A DNA stretch of 64,000 nt from Heterodera schachtii (taxonomy: Eukaryota; Nematoda; Chromadorea; Rhabditida; Heteroderidae). Under the pieces are notes generated by a model, which had not been told where the DNA came from, did no database searches, and saw only the letters and a program-made list of their open reading frames with translations. The stretch spans positions 1,522,492 to 1,586,491 of the forward strand of contig SIJG01000012.1 of the NCBI GenBank assembly GCA_023374025.1, read 5' to 3'. Of this stretch, positions 1 to 11,300 are shown piece after piece. Position numbers and translations under genes: made by a program. Numbering within the stretch: the first letter of the stretch is position 1; every line of letters starts with the position of its first letter.

Positions 1-642
1 TTTGTAATTAATTTTCTCCCCATTTCATTGTTCGTTCGTATTTATTTTTTGCAATTAGATAATTAAATGCTGAAAAAGTATAAAACTACTTTTTTTGTGA
101 GTAAATCCTCCATCATTTGCGTGTTGTCAATTTTTGTGCCTAATAAATAAATAAATTTATCTCTCGGTTTTAAATGTGTGCGTTTCTTTCTACAAAATCA
201 TAAATAAAATTCTAATAAAATATAAAAAATATGAAAATATAAATTTTAATAATGATTTTTAAATAACAAAATCCCAAAAAAAAAACGAATTATTTTTCCT
301 TTTCAATTTTATAAAAAATCTTAAAAATAAAAAAAATTACTCAAGTTTTTAAAGATCAAAATTTTAAAAAATTAAATTTTCCTGATAGGTTATTGAAAAA
401 TTTTCCATTTATTTATTGAAATTTTTTGCTTGGTTTCTTATAAATGGGTGAATTTTTCAAATTTTTGTGTATTTTTGTTAAGAAATTTTCTTGAAATCTT
501 TAAAATATGTACCAAAAATGCCGAAATATGTTAAAAAAATACCTAAGTACCTACATAATTGCAGAAAAACATTGAGGAATAAAAACCTAAATTTTCGCGC
601 TTATGCTTTTCATAATTTTTGTTTTTTTTTTCCCATTTTCCG
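1..642. other. AT-rich gene-free start of window
   Basis: No coding exon is visible here. Positions about 60-235 hold a stretch with AATAAATAAATAAA that recurs in inverted orientation at about 6465-6600, so it may be the 3' untranslated region of a gene lying left of the window, or a repeat. Positions about 480-600 contain decayed words of the type aaatatgt and gccgaaatatg, like the word-array transposons described elsewhere in the window. Confidence 0.4.
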
Positions 643-3600
643 ATGAATTGCAGTGGCTCAGATCCGTCCTCAACACTTTCTGTAATGCGCAACGGCTTTT
701 GGATCTTAAGCTTGTTGCTTTGCACCATATTTGTCATATTATGCACTTTTCCCATGGTCAAATTAGCCCGAGAACGCATCACATTGTACATTTTGATCAG
801 CAAAGTGAGTATTACAAGGACCAGAGGCCATTTGTTGAATATAAAAGGCAACTCGCCCGATGGGATTCGAACCCACGACCTTAGCAATCCGTGCCTTGCT
901 CTAATCGACTGAACTATGGGCGCTTCTTGTAGCAGTTAGTTCTCCCATGTCCTTTATCCCACCTTCTCCCACATTCCGCTTCCTTCTGGCATCACACATT
1001 TTTGGCAACCTGGATTTTGTCCAGGACATGGATTTTCCTGGTTTTTATCAAGAAAACCCATGTCAAGATCAGATATAAAAAAATCAAGGTCCATATCCAG
1101 GTAAAGCACACAAAATCTGGATTTCATGTGTAATATTTTGAAGGGACCAAGCAGCTATTATTTCAAACCATCGAAAAATAATGAAAAAAAAAATTTAGAA
1201 ACCTATTATTTGTCAGTTAGATCAGGCTCCCATCGTACTTGGATGCCAAGTACGTGCTTGGATTACGGCTTCTATGCTTGTTTTGATATTTTAGATGTTC
1301 CTAGGCAATTAGCGATTTTTAAACAGTTTTCAAATAAAAAGTTAAAATTAAAAATAATTGTCAATAAATTTTTACTTGTTTTTATTTATCATTATTTAAT
1401 CTTTGTATTTTCGAGTTTTTATTTTTCAATCAAAATAAAATAATTAATTCTTTTTTTAAATTCTCTCAACTTTTTTTAAAGAATTAAAATATAAATTTAC
1501 CTTTTTTATATAGCTTTGCCCTGTAATTCTCTTCTTACTCTCAAGTGTTGTGTCCATTTTATCACCATATTTTGTAATTCCAAAAATTGTTGCTCTGTTC
1601 TTTTTTAATTGCCAAAAATTTGGCTACGTTTGTATTCGCTTGCATATGGTTGCAATTGCATTTAATCGAGCTCATGCAGTGCTTTTCCCATTCAATTTTG
1701 CGCAAAAAGTCACAAAAAGGTAAAATATTAATATATTATTTTTACCTATCATTAGAAAAAGTTTCTTAATCACTTAAAAAAGAAATCCCATATATTATTC
1801 GTTAATGTTTTTTTTTTGAATTTGAAAACACTGAATCAAATAATAATAATTATTTTTTTAAAAGATTTTTTGCAATATTTTTATATTAATTTGAAAGTTA
1901 AGAATGATTTTCTTCCAATGTTTGTTCATGCATTTGTTGGCCATCATTCTTTCAATTCAATTTTATGGAGGCAAGAATTTTTGCATTTTTTTTTAAATCC
2001 GACGCCCTTAAGAGCTGTCGGGCATATGCGGGAAAATTGGGAAAACTTGTCGAATTTTTCAAAATTATATACATTTTTTGAGACTTAAATGTTTGAAATT
2101 TATAAAATTGACATTTGGGCCTCGGAATTCTGACTTAAGACGAAATGCCATCTCTGGTACGAAATTTGCCTATTTTTCTATTAATTGATTTATTTTTTTA
2201 GTAATCGCACTGTACACTTGGACCTATTTGATTGCGTCATTCCCATTTTATGTGGCAATTACAATACGTTTAGCATGGATTAAGGGTTATTTACATTGTT
2301 TGCATAATGTGTTGAAACTCAAAAAATTAAAATTTTCAGAAAAAGCATGCCTAGCCTAAGTTAGGCGCCTGCACTAACCTAAGTGTTAATTAGCCGAAAA
2401 AAATTCTGTCAAAGTTATCCGTGCACGAGATGCCTTTAATAGAAAGCATTAATTGCATGACAAATGAACATTATGTGTGGTCAATTTGCGTGATTGTCAT
2501 AATACAAAATGAATAATGAAAATTTATTTAATTTAAATTAAAAATTTTATATATTTTTTGAGTGCCATTGCATGTTAGATCCGTCACCGGAAAATACGTC
2601 AGTGATATGTACAAATATTTTAAAATAATTTCTGTAGCATTAAGTATTGCAGTATAAAAGTAAGATTCTAAAACAACATCGTTCTGAAAATTCTGAAACC
2701 GCGAACTCGAATCGAACAAAAAGTCGAAAGTTTAAATTATGAAAATTAGACTTCCGTATTTTGTTCAAATTCGGGCCCGTGGTTCGGAATTGGCCGAAAT
2801 GGACACTGATAAGTAATCAATGACCTCGAAAACCCACGGAACTTGTTATTATGACATTAGCGTCCATTTTCCACTGACACGCATTTTACGGAAGCAATTC
2901 GATCGAGTTAAAATGCTTTAATTTTATTTTAATTTATTTTTTCAAAGCGAATAATCAAAATTGGCATTCCGATGCGGCACAAAATTCGGCATCGGACAAG
3001 GAAAGTGTACGAATCACTGTGCTATGCCTTGCTGTTCAAATTTATTCATTATGCTTTATGATACCAGCATGGGTTGGCAATCAGTTCGGCAGTGCGTATA
3101 ATGAATTCATTAATTGTGATGGGCACCCATTTGGACAATTTGTGTATTTTCCGACAATCACTGTGTTCAACGCGGTGTATTATGTGTCTGATGAGGTGTG
3201 ATCAAAAGGCTCCCTGAAAATGCGACACCGAGAGAAAGTTTTTCATTTCAAGAAAATGCGACACTAAGAATTTTTTTTAAATTTAAATTCTGGAAAATGA
3301 GCATCAGTACCAAAAAAGACTTGTTAAGGGTGGGTAAGTTGATTTTGTAAGATAATAAAGGAAAATGGGCGCAAGTTCGAGTCCCTTCCACGGCAATTCA
3401 TTAATTAATTTATTTTTTGAAGCAATTGCACATTCTTGGTATGATTCAAAGTCTCTTGATGAGGCGAAAATTTTTAAAACAAATGCTAAACATCTTGAAG
3501 CTTTCTACTCATCAAGAGCTTTTGAGTGACCAACATTTATAATTTCATTGCGAAGATTTGTTTATTTTAATTATTTGAACAAAAGAAATAAATTTAAAAA

Positions 3601-4532
3601 AAATTCATTGCCGTGGAACGGACTCGAACTTGCGCCCATTTTTCCTTTATTATCTTACAAAATCAACTTACCCACACTTAACAAGTCTTTTTTGGTATTG
3701 ATGCTCATTTTCCAGAATTTAAATTAAAAAAAAAATCAAATTTATATTTTTAAAAAATCTAAGTTTAGTGTCGTATTTTCTTAGTGTCGCATTTTCTTGA
3801 AATGAAAAACTTTCTCTCGGTGTCGAATTTTCCGCCGGTGTCGCATTTTCCGGCTCCAGATCAAAATTGTTAATTTTTGACTAGTAAGCACAGAGCGCGG
3901 ACTTTTAGGGGCGAAATTATTATTATTTTTTTTAATTGGCACATAAATTAGGCATGAAAAAGATTAAGAAATTTCCCGAAAATCCCACTAATGATATGAA
4001 AAGTTTAAAAAACACGAAATTACGTGCCGGGGAGCATTAGAATCACCAAAATTCCAACAAAAAAAAAGCACAATAAAGTCCACTTTTAAAACTCATTTTT
4101 CGTGAATTTAGACCATAAAAAGTTAGCAGAAAAAGGCATATACTACAAAATTTTAATATTTCAAATTTATAAAAAATAATAATTTGAACTAATTATATTA
4201 GCTACAAATTTTCTAAAATTTTCAGCCTTCATACGTCAAACTCAATAATTTTTTTATGCATATCCGATAAAATATTAATAAAAATCAAAAAAAAATTAAA
4301 TGCTAATCCTTGAAATCCATAAATTTACATATTTCTAAAATTTCAGCTCCTTTTGATGGCTCTATGTAAAGAAATGCGTGTTAAATTTGTGCAAATCATA
4401 CGAAAAATGATCCCATTTTTGAGGGAAAATACAGTAACAGCAGCAAGGACAACACATATTGTATCGAATTCAACTATGTACGGTAATCGGATACAGAATG
4501 TCAATGTTCGTGCCGGTACAAACTATCGCTGA
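643..4532 (+). CDS. Nematode 7TM serpentine receptor, possibly frame-broken
   Basis: Probable G-protein-coupled chemoreceptor of the plasma membrane. Exon 1 (643-804) starts MNCSGSDP and carries TM1, ending LARERITLYILISK before gtgagt. Exon 2 (1514-1719) carries TM2-TM3 with RLHMVAIAFNRAHAVLFP; the NRAHAV stretch sits where receptors have the DRY-type motif. A third exon (about 2201-2350) encodes the TM4-like VIALYTWTYLIASFPFYVAI. Exon 4 (about 2946-3195) encodes a polar loop, then TM6 and TM7 (FVYFPTITVFNAVYYVSDE). The last exon (4347-4532) encodes the cytoplasmic tail starting LLLMALCKEMRVKF and ends in TGA. Exons 1-2 and 4-5 join in phase 0. Exon 2 ends in phase 2, but the TM4 frame cannot be entered from the visible acceptor at 2201, so either a small exon is missing or one indel has broken the gene. 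The TM5 region is unclear. The last intron contains a foldback repeat (3205-3858). A truncated paralogue lies at 19176-20656. Confidence 0.7.
850..925 (-). repeat. tRNA-like repeat head (SINE-like)
   Basis: Read on the minus strand this starts GCGCCCATAGTTCAGTC and contains an A-box-like stretch (TAGTTCAGTCGATTAGAGC) and a good B box (GGGTTCGAATCCC) about 40 bases later. The acceptor stem pairs only over CGCCC/GGGCG, and no standard anticodon stem forms around TTGCTAA, so I do not call a functional tRNA. The flank just upstream on that strand (925-1010, CCATGTCCTTTATCCCACC) reappears at 45768-45850 without the B box, which is why I read it as a dispersed tRNA-derived repeat. It sits in intron 1 of the receptor gene. 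Confidence 0.5.
3205..3858. repeat. Long inverted repeat (foldback) with tRNA-like B box
   Basis: The left arm (about 3208-3405) and right arm (about 3600-3858) are inverted copies. The left contains AAAATGGGCGCAAGTTCGAG and the right CTCGAACTTGCGCCCATTTT; both arms also carry AATGAGCATCAGTACC or its complement, and GACACCGAGAGAAAGTTTTT or its complement. The conserved GCAAGTTCGAGTCCC resembles a tRNA B box. It lies in the last intron of the receptor gene. Confidence 0.75.
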
Positions 4533-5327
4533 TCCTTTAAACAATAATGAATTTGTAATGAATTCAAATTATATAAAAAATCATTTTATAATTCGTTAAT
4601 TGTAATTTTGCAAAATTTTAAACTCGGAAAACAAATTGAGAATGTTCAAAATTTTGAAAATTCCTTAGTGCCTACGGCAATTTCCACAAGTCAATCACAC
4701 TAAAGTGATCAGAGAGCTAATCAGATCACTCATTCATTTTATTATTTGAAAATAAACAAATGGAGCAATTTTTTAAAATTAAATCCAAATTTTTTTTCAT
4801 TTTGAAACAGTCGCAAATTCATTTTACACTTTCTCAAATTTGGAAAAGTCAAGCATTTCTTCGTTCTTGGCGTTTCATTCATGGCATTTCTTTCGTTCAT
4901 GGCGCCTACTGTTGCTCCTGAATTTATGGGGGGTTAACTCTTAAAAACGCTATGATTCTTTTTCAAAGAATATTAAAATTTACACAACATTTCGTAAATT
5001 GGGGTTAATTATGAAAATTTTAAACCAACTTGGCGGCTGTTGGCACCGCTGAGCCCCAATTCATCGAAAAGCTTCTGGAAGATTAAATTACTGATATTTA
5101 ATGCTTAATTAGTTGAATGTTTTTTTTTCAATACTTCAAATTAAAGAAAAAACACTTATAAAATTTCTTTAATGCATGTTCATTAATTTAAATTTTATTT
5201 TTAGCAAAAATCAAAAAAAAAAAAAAGTTTTTTTGGGAAAATCGGGGCCAGAAAAGCCGAGATCGGCAAACTGGACTGGGACCAGGAAGGACCGGGCATT
5301 GCTAGGTGCGCAGGGTCTTTTCCTAAA
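4533..5327. other. Gene-free AT-rich spacer
   Basis: No supported exon. Contains only AT-rich sequence and short homopolymers. Nothing recognisable beyond a possible 3' untranslated region for the receptor gene that ends at 4532. Confidence 0.4.
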
Positions 5328-5640
5328 AACTGCCAATTTTACAGACTTTTCGGCAAAAATCCGTCATAACTTTTCTTACACACAACCAAATAAAATAATC
5401 TTGGTATGATGCGATGAGAACTCTTTGTTTGCTTTACTATCATAAAATTTTCAGAAAATTTCATTATTTCAGAAAGTTCTGACCAAAAATCTTTAGACAT
5501 AACTTTCTAAAAGCTTTATGAAATCTTCTGAAAATTTCATGCTAATAGAGAAATCTAACAGCTCTTTTATGATACCAATATGTTTAAGAAAAGTTATAAA
5601 GGGTTTTTCTCGAAAAAAGTCTGTTTAAATTGGCAGTTTT
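5328..5640. mobile_element. Foldback MITE, about 310 bp
   Basis: Termini ACTGCCAATTTTACAGAC and GTCTGTTTAAATTGGCAGT are inverted copies, and the homology continues inward (CATAACTTTTCTTACAC against AAGAAAAGTTATAAAG). No open frame of interest lies inside. The right end abuts the secreted-peptide gene at 5639-5869. Confidence 0.7.
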
Positions 5641-5869
5641 ACGAAAATGAACCCATGTTTTGCCACAAAGCAAATCGTTTCTTTACTTTCGGCAACGCGG
5701 GGCAAATACATTCGGATTCTTGAGTGGCAAGTGCACATGAAAATGTTTGACAATTTCCCGAGCATCCATTAGACCAAGTGCAAGTCTGGCCATTCGTCGA
5801 TGAGATGGCAATAACAACAATCAACGCCAAAAGAACAGTAGTGAAAATGATTTGTGTAAATTTGTTCAT
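5639..5869 (-). CDS. Small cysteine-rich secreted peptide (76 aa)
   Basis: Single-exon frame of 76 codons on the minus strand. Residues 1 to about 27 form a strong signal peptide (MNKFTQII, then a hydrophobic core TVLLALIVVIAISS and a likely cut after TNG). The mature part has six cysteines within about 30 residues (CTWSNGC, GNC, FSC, then ECIC), spacing C-x5-C-x3-C-x4-C-x9-C-x-C, and ends in a basic VKKRF tail. No family is recognised. Small secreted Cys-rich peptides in nematodes include defence peptides and parasitism effectors; I cannot choose. The stop codon (TAA, 5639-5641) lies at the junction with the MITE at 5328-5640, so the last residues may have been altered by that insertion. A second exon cannot be excluded. 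Confidence 0.55.
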   Translation of the reverse strand: MNKFTQIIFTTVLLALIVVIAISSTNGQTCTWSNGCSGNCQTFSCALATQESECICPALPKVKKRFALWQNMGSFS

Positions 5870-6181
5870 TTTTGTATTTTACGGTTTTTTAGCGATGGAA
5901 TGAATTAATAAAATTATTTTTAATTAATTTATGCATTTTTAAAAATTGAATTTGACTTTTTATATCAAAAAATTTTAATTAAAACCAATTGATGAATGAA
6001 TAAACGATGGAAGCTGAATTTGTAAGTATTAATTAATGTAAAAAAGAAAAGAAAAATTTTTCTAACCTTTTGTTCAACAGTTTTTTGCGATGAATAAAAC
6101 ATTTTCCAATATTTTGTAAATTGTATTGAGCAGAATGAGCACATTTTTTGCTAAATTGAATTAATTAGCGATTATGCACTA

Positions 6182-6376
6182 TCTTGGTATCATACGATAG
6201 CCCTTGGATTGCGTTATTAGCTTGCCAAATTTCAAAAAATTTAATTAAGTTTTTCAAAAGTTATGACAATTTTTTCAGTTTTTTGGCTAAAACTTTTGAA
6301 AAACTTAATAAAATTTTTTGAAATTTGGCAAGCTAATAACGCAATCCAAGGGCTATCGTATGATACCACCAAGATT
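6182..6376. repeat. Near-perfect palindrome (foldback MITE)
   Basis: CTTGGTATCATACGATAGCC at the left is matched by GGCTATCGTATGATACC at the right, and GCGTTATTAGCTTGCCAAAT by ATTTGGCAAGCTAATAACGC, around a short spacer near 6275. The whole unit would fold into a hairpin with arms of roughly 90 bases. Confidence 0.85.
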
Positions 6377-6464
6377 GTGCAATTTGGTTGTGTTTGAGAA
6401 AAGTTATGAGTTGATTTAGTCAAAAATTTAGCAAATTTGCACTTTTTTTATAATTTCCTATTTT

Positions 6465-6600
6465 GTTATGTTTTTTAGAATATTATTATGATTTTGTAAA
6501 AAGAAACGCACACATTTAAAAGAGAGGGATAATTCTTTATTTATTAGGTACAAAAATTGATCACACGCAAATGATGTGGAGGAAAAGGTGCGTTTTTTAA
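6465..6600 (-). repeat. Inverted copy of the segment at about 70-235
   Basis: On the minus strand this reads TCCTCCACATCATTTGCGTG, then TAATAAATAAAG, then TTTTAAATGTGTGCGTTTCT, closely matching the plus strand at 105-200. The tandem AATAAA motifs suggest a shared 3' untranslated region. It lies downstream of the minus-strand membrane exon at 7115-7408. A dispersed repeat is the alternative. Confidence 0.5.
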
Positions 6601-7114
6601 TTTTAAACGCATTTTAAACACTAATGCAAAATTAGGGTTTGAAATTTCGTAGTGTTTAAACCGACAGCATTAAATTTTTAAATTTATTTTCCAAAAATAT
6701 TAATTTTATTATAATATTTAAATTAATCAATAAACGTAAAGTAATAAAATTAAAATATAAATCTAAATTCATCAATAAATGTAAGTAATATTTATGGGCA
6801 GCAGCTTCTCCTGGACATCTTTATTCATACAGATAATGACGATTTATGAAAGTGCACATTCACATGGAAAAATCATAAGAATGAAGAAAAAGAAATGAAT
6901 GGCACAAAAAGGATGAAAAATATTAGGCGTGAAAAGAAAAAGAATAGTAGGCAAATATAATAAGGAAAAGAAAAAAGCGTTTTTTAATTTAAGAAATATA
7001 ATTGGCAAAAGAAAAAGAGTAATTTTAATATGCGAAATATAAGGCAGGAAAAGAAAAAGAGCATTTTTTTTAATTGAAGAAATAGCATAAGAAAAAGAAA
7101 AACAGCATTATATT

Positions 7115-7408
7115 TTAAGCATTATTGTATTCATTCATTCGCCCGTTTGCTTGGTTGGGCTTAAATTTTAAAACAAGCATTGTTGTCATTATAACCCACG
7201 TGGACATAATGCCCAACAATGGCAGAGGGACTGTGTAAAATAAGAGCATGGCACCAGCGGAAGCCATCATTTTAAAATTAATTGCCCAAATGCAAGCAAA
7301 TTGGTTGCCTGAAATTTCTTCGCTTACTATAGAATCTAATCTAACGCTAACAATATGCCAAAAAAAAATTAGCCCGGAAGAAACGGGGTCCCCGACGGGG
7401 ACGGACAA
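7115..7408 (-). CDS. Membrane-spanning exon, incomplete gene
   Basis: Minus-strand open frame whose 3' half is hydrophobic and reads like two membrane segments (MMASAGAMLLFYTVPLPLLG and IMSTWVIMTTMLVLKF) followed by a polar tail NQANGRMNEYNNA and a stop. It could be the last exon of a receptor or other membrane protein. The 5' part of the open frame is probably intron. I found no clear partner exons upstream, so this may be a fragment. No family recognised. Confidence 0.3.
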   Translation of the reverse strand: MSVPVGDPVSSGLIFFWHIVSVRLDSIVSEEISGNQFACIWAINFKMMASAGAMLLFYTVPLPLLGIMSTWVIMTTMLVLKFKPNQANGRMNEYNNA

Positions 7409-8304
7409 AGCTCGGCTTAATGCTTGAAGCCGAAACTTGAATCAAAGCCCAATTTTTTCGAAGCACCTAGTTCTAGATTCAACGCCCAAAAAAAAAACGA
7501 AATTTCGAAGCTTTAAGCACTAATTTTTTCTGGAAAAAACCCTATAAGAATTTAGTGGGTGCCAATATAAAAGTATGTGAATAAAAATGATGATCATTAT
7601 ACAATCATTAACATAGAGAAGAACTGCGAGACATCCAACTACTTTTCAATTAATATTGAGTTAAGCGCCGACTTAGCCACTAAGCCTCTAATAGTTTAAA
7701 ATCGCCACAAAAATCATCAAACCTTAAACTATTTTTGGCATTTTAGACCTGATAATTATTGGGTCTTTTCTAAAATTTTTCGCTTTTTAAATTTTCTCAA
7801 ACTGTTTTTAGATACCAAATCGAAAAAAGATATTAAAAAAACCGAAAAATTTCAACAAAATTATAATGTGAAAAAATAAATTATATAAATAGAAAAAAAA
7901 AATCAAACTTAAAAAAAACTGCCCCGAAATATTTTCACCTAAATTGCCAATTTCTGCCTTTGGATCATAAGCTAAATGAATGAACACTGGTAGTTTTGGG
8001 CATAATTTTATGATATCCTGATCGTTTTTTGGATATATTTATTCAAAAGTTTCCTTAAACTCTATATATCGTCTTTATTTGAAATTTTTCGAAAATTTTC
8101 ACGCCATGCCTAATCAAAATATATGGGGCCTTGCAACAAAGCGCCGAACCCTCATACTCCAAAAATTTGTGAAAATATGGTCGCTATAATTTGGTAGTGA
8201 AAATGAAAAAAGTGACAAGTTTAAAAAAGCGTAGAAACTTTCTGAAGTTACGCCCATCTCGGATTTTTCAATACTATCCTATATTTCCCAATTTTTTTAG
8301 AAAC
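7409..8304. other. Gene-free spacer upstream of gene X
   Basis: AT-rich with no supported exon. The last 150 bases before 8305 would contain the gene X promoter and leader. A matching stretch precedes the inverted copy X-prime near 63730-63830 (for example TCGGATTTTCA against its complement), so the duplication includes some upstream sequence. Confidence 0.4.
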
Positions 8305-11300
8305 ATGAAACCGAGTATTTTCTTGGTTCTAATTTTTACGTTTTTCGTCGGCTTTTCAATTTTTGAAGGGATTTCGTCTTACGAATGGGACACGGAAAAC
8401 TTGCCGAAAAATGTCCATACATTTGCCAAATTTATGGATGATCTTTATGAGGATTACAAGGAGAAGGGAAAAATTGGTGAGTTTATTGAAGCAAATTCAA
8501 AAATAATTATTTAATATTTACTCTTTTAAAATAATATATTCTTAATAAATTGGAAAATTAATTATTTTTGAATGCGTTTGCTTTTGAATTTAAAATAATT
8601 TTTGTATAAAATTGTTAGACCTTTTCAGACATACATTGGCTACACCAATCAAAACTGTACACGGAAAAAGGATTTAAGCAAACAAGGACAGTGTTCAATT
8701 TGACATTTGTAAAATGTGCGGCAGAAATTGCCCATTTCCGAGTGCTTAGCCAAAACGACGATTCAAAAGATGCTTATCTGAATTTAAAATTGGTTACATT
8801 CGGTGAAATAAAACTTGCAAGAAATGAATTTATTGGCTTTATGCATTTTGACCAAACACTTGGCCAACAAATTGCTGAAAATTTTAAAAATGAAATTTTT
8901 TCTAAAGAAAAACAAAAACCAAATCTTGTGTACCAAATTCTGCAATTGGCCTTCTCATTTGCCGCCCGAGCCATTCTCAGCATTGTGTAAAAACATTGAA
9001 AATTTTTAAAATTAATTTGAAAATGTAAACATTTATTTTATTGGCATGAGCCGCAAAATCTATGGCTCTAATGCACTTTATGAATCCAAAGGTATTTTAT
9101 GAGTCCAATAAACTGACAATACCTGCTTTTTATACAATAACTTTATTCATTTTTGAGCAAACCTATTTTTTGGTATCATTCGAAAGCACAAAGTCTAAAA
9201 AAGCTAAAATATATAAAATCTCAGCGTTTAGGCAATTACCAAAAAAGATTTGATTAATTAACTAATTGTTGATTATTTTGGTTTGTAACTTTCTTTAAAT
9301 GTTCGAATTCTCTTGTTATCTCGTATTATTACATTATTCAGACTTTGTGCTTTCGAATTATACCAAAAAGATAGGGTTTGTTCGAGCATGAACAAAGTTA
9401 TTGTATAAAAAGCAGGTATTGTCAGTTGATTGGACTCATAAAAATACCTTTGGACTCATAAAGTGCATTAGAGCCAAATAAATAATAATTTTTAAATAAA
9501 TTTACAGTTATGCATCATATTTCAATGAGGGAAATGACATCGGAGGTTGGCAGTTGAAAACCCTTTTGACTGCCTATAAAGAATTATCAAAAAAGAGTGG
9601 CATCAGCGACGAAAATGGGTACAATTAAATTTTATTTGTTTAATTAAATTCATTATAATTTTTTAATTAATTTTTTGTTTAGTATTTTTCCATTTAAAAT
9701 TATTCAAATTGACGAAAACAGAGGAGAAGCTGTCCATTTTTGGGCTCAGAAATTTGAAGAAGACGACTACGAACAAATGATTGCTGATGAGGAAGACAAT
9801 TTTGAAAAAGCTAAGATTGAACGTAAGAAAATTCATGAAAAACAACAACAAGAGAAATATATTGGTAAGTTATTAAAATTTGGAATAAAATATAAATATA
9901 TAAAAGAAAAATTAATTATATGTAATTTTCTATAATTGAAAAAAAAAATTTTTAATTTCTAATAAAGTCGAATATAAATTACCAGCAAAGCTTCCTTTAT
10001 GCCATAAAAAGGACCTAATTGTCGATGTACTATATAGAAAAACCCGAAAATATGTAAAAATATGCAAATAAAACAATCCCAATTTTTGTTCGTAAAACGG
10101 AAAAGAAAGTGTTTTCCCTAATATTTCCGAAATTTTTTTATAAAAATATTGATTAAAAATAAATTTTAATTTTAATAATTTATTTAAATTTTATTTAAAA
10201 ATTAATTAAATCTTTATATAATTTTAACAAAGTTTTTGTTTTTAAGAAAACTTCAAATTCATTCTCGAGCTTTCGGATTTTACATTGTCACAATATGAAA
10301 TTTCAAAAGTACTTCAAGCAATTAAAAACAGGCCTAAAAAAAGAGAAAAACTCAAAGCAATTGGACATATACAAAATAAAAAGCAACCAGAAATTTATAA
10401 AAAAATGGAGGATCATTTTGCCAAATCTTTAGCTCCAAACCGAATGAATTGTGCATTTTTGAATTTTGGACGAGCCTTGGCAAAACGTCTGAAATTTGAG
10501 CATGAAAAATTTACAAAATTAGCTAATGAGCATAAAAAAGAATGTGGCGAAGATCCGCACAAAGTTTATGATAATAGGCAAAATCCTTTCATTTCTGTTG
10601 TCAACACACCGGCGGACGGGTACAGTAGTTTTTTTTATTTATTATAGTATGATACCGTTTTTTTACACGAAGACGGAGGGGTGGGTGGGTGTCCGGCGGC
10701 GCAAATTTTGTAGTCAGCAAAAAATGCCTAAAACGTCAAATTCATGTTCAAGAGTCCTGTTAAAATTGGGACTTTGGTTTTGTTAGTCCTTTCATTTTCC
10801 GTCTCGGCAATCATGGTACCTTGTCCTGATCCGGGCACATTGGAATAGGATAACCCGGATTTACATTTTCTTAATTTTTTCAAACTTTTTTAATTTGTTA
10901 TAATTAGGGTTATAAATTATATGGATTAAACAAATTTTTTTCTGCTCATATGCAATAAAGAAAGGGGCTCAAAAAAAGCATTTCTATGTTTAAATTTTTG
11001 ATTTGGTGAAAGTTTTTTAGCCCATATAAATCCATATTTTGGGGATTGGGTTTTCGAGAATAAATCCATATTCCGCTATTTTTGCGTTTTTAGTCCATAT
11101 TTTGGCCAATTTTGGCAAATTTTGCAAGAACAATGCAAAAAAAAAGCGAAAAATACGCCCCTAAGGATTGATTTTTTTTTTTGAAATTTTTAAAAATACA
11201 CCCGCAAATATTGAATTTATAAATTTTTTGAATTCTATTGGGTTTAAAACTTATATTTTGGCAGTTTTTTGTCCATATTCATATTTGGCCATTTTTGAGC

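Noticed and set aside
543..912. Overlapping open frames on both strands, including one containing RSWVRIPSGELPF
   Set aside because: That peptide is the translation of a tRNA-like B box and its flank; it is a repeat, and on plus the real signal is the receptor exon 643-804.
850..925. Functional tRNA gene
   Set aside because: The A and B boxes are good, but the acceptor stem is only partly paired and no regular anticodon arm forms; a dispersed partial copy exists at 45768.
8191..8304. Upstream extension of gene X to an earlier start
   Set aside because: An earlier start would bury the signal peptide; the ATG at 8305 matches the start of the paralogue at 63723.
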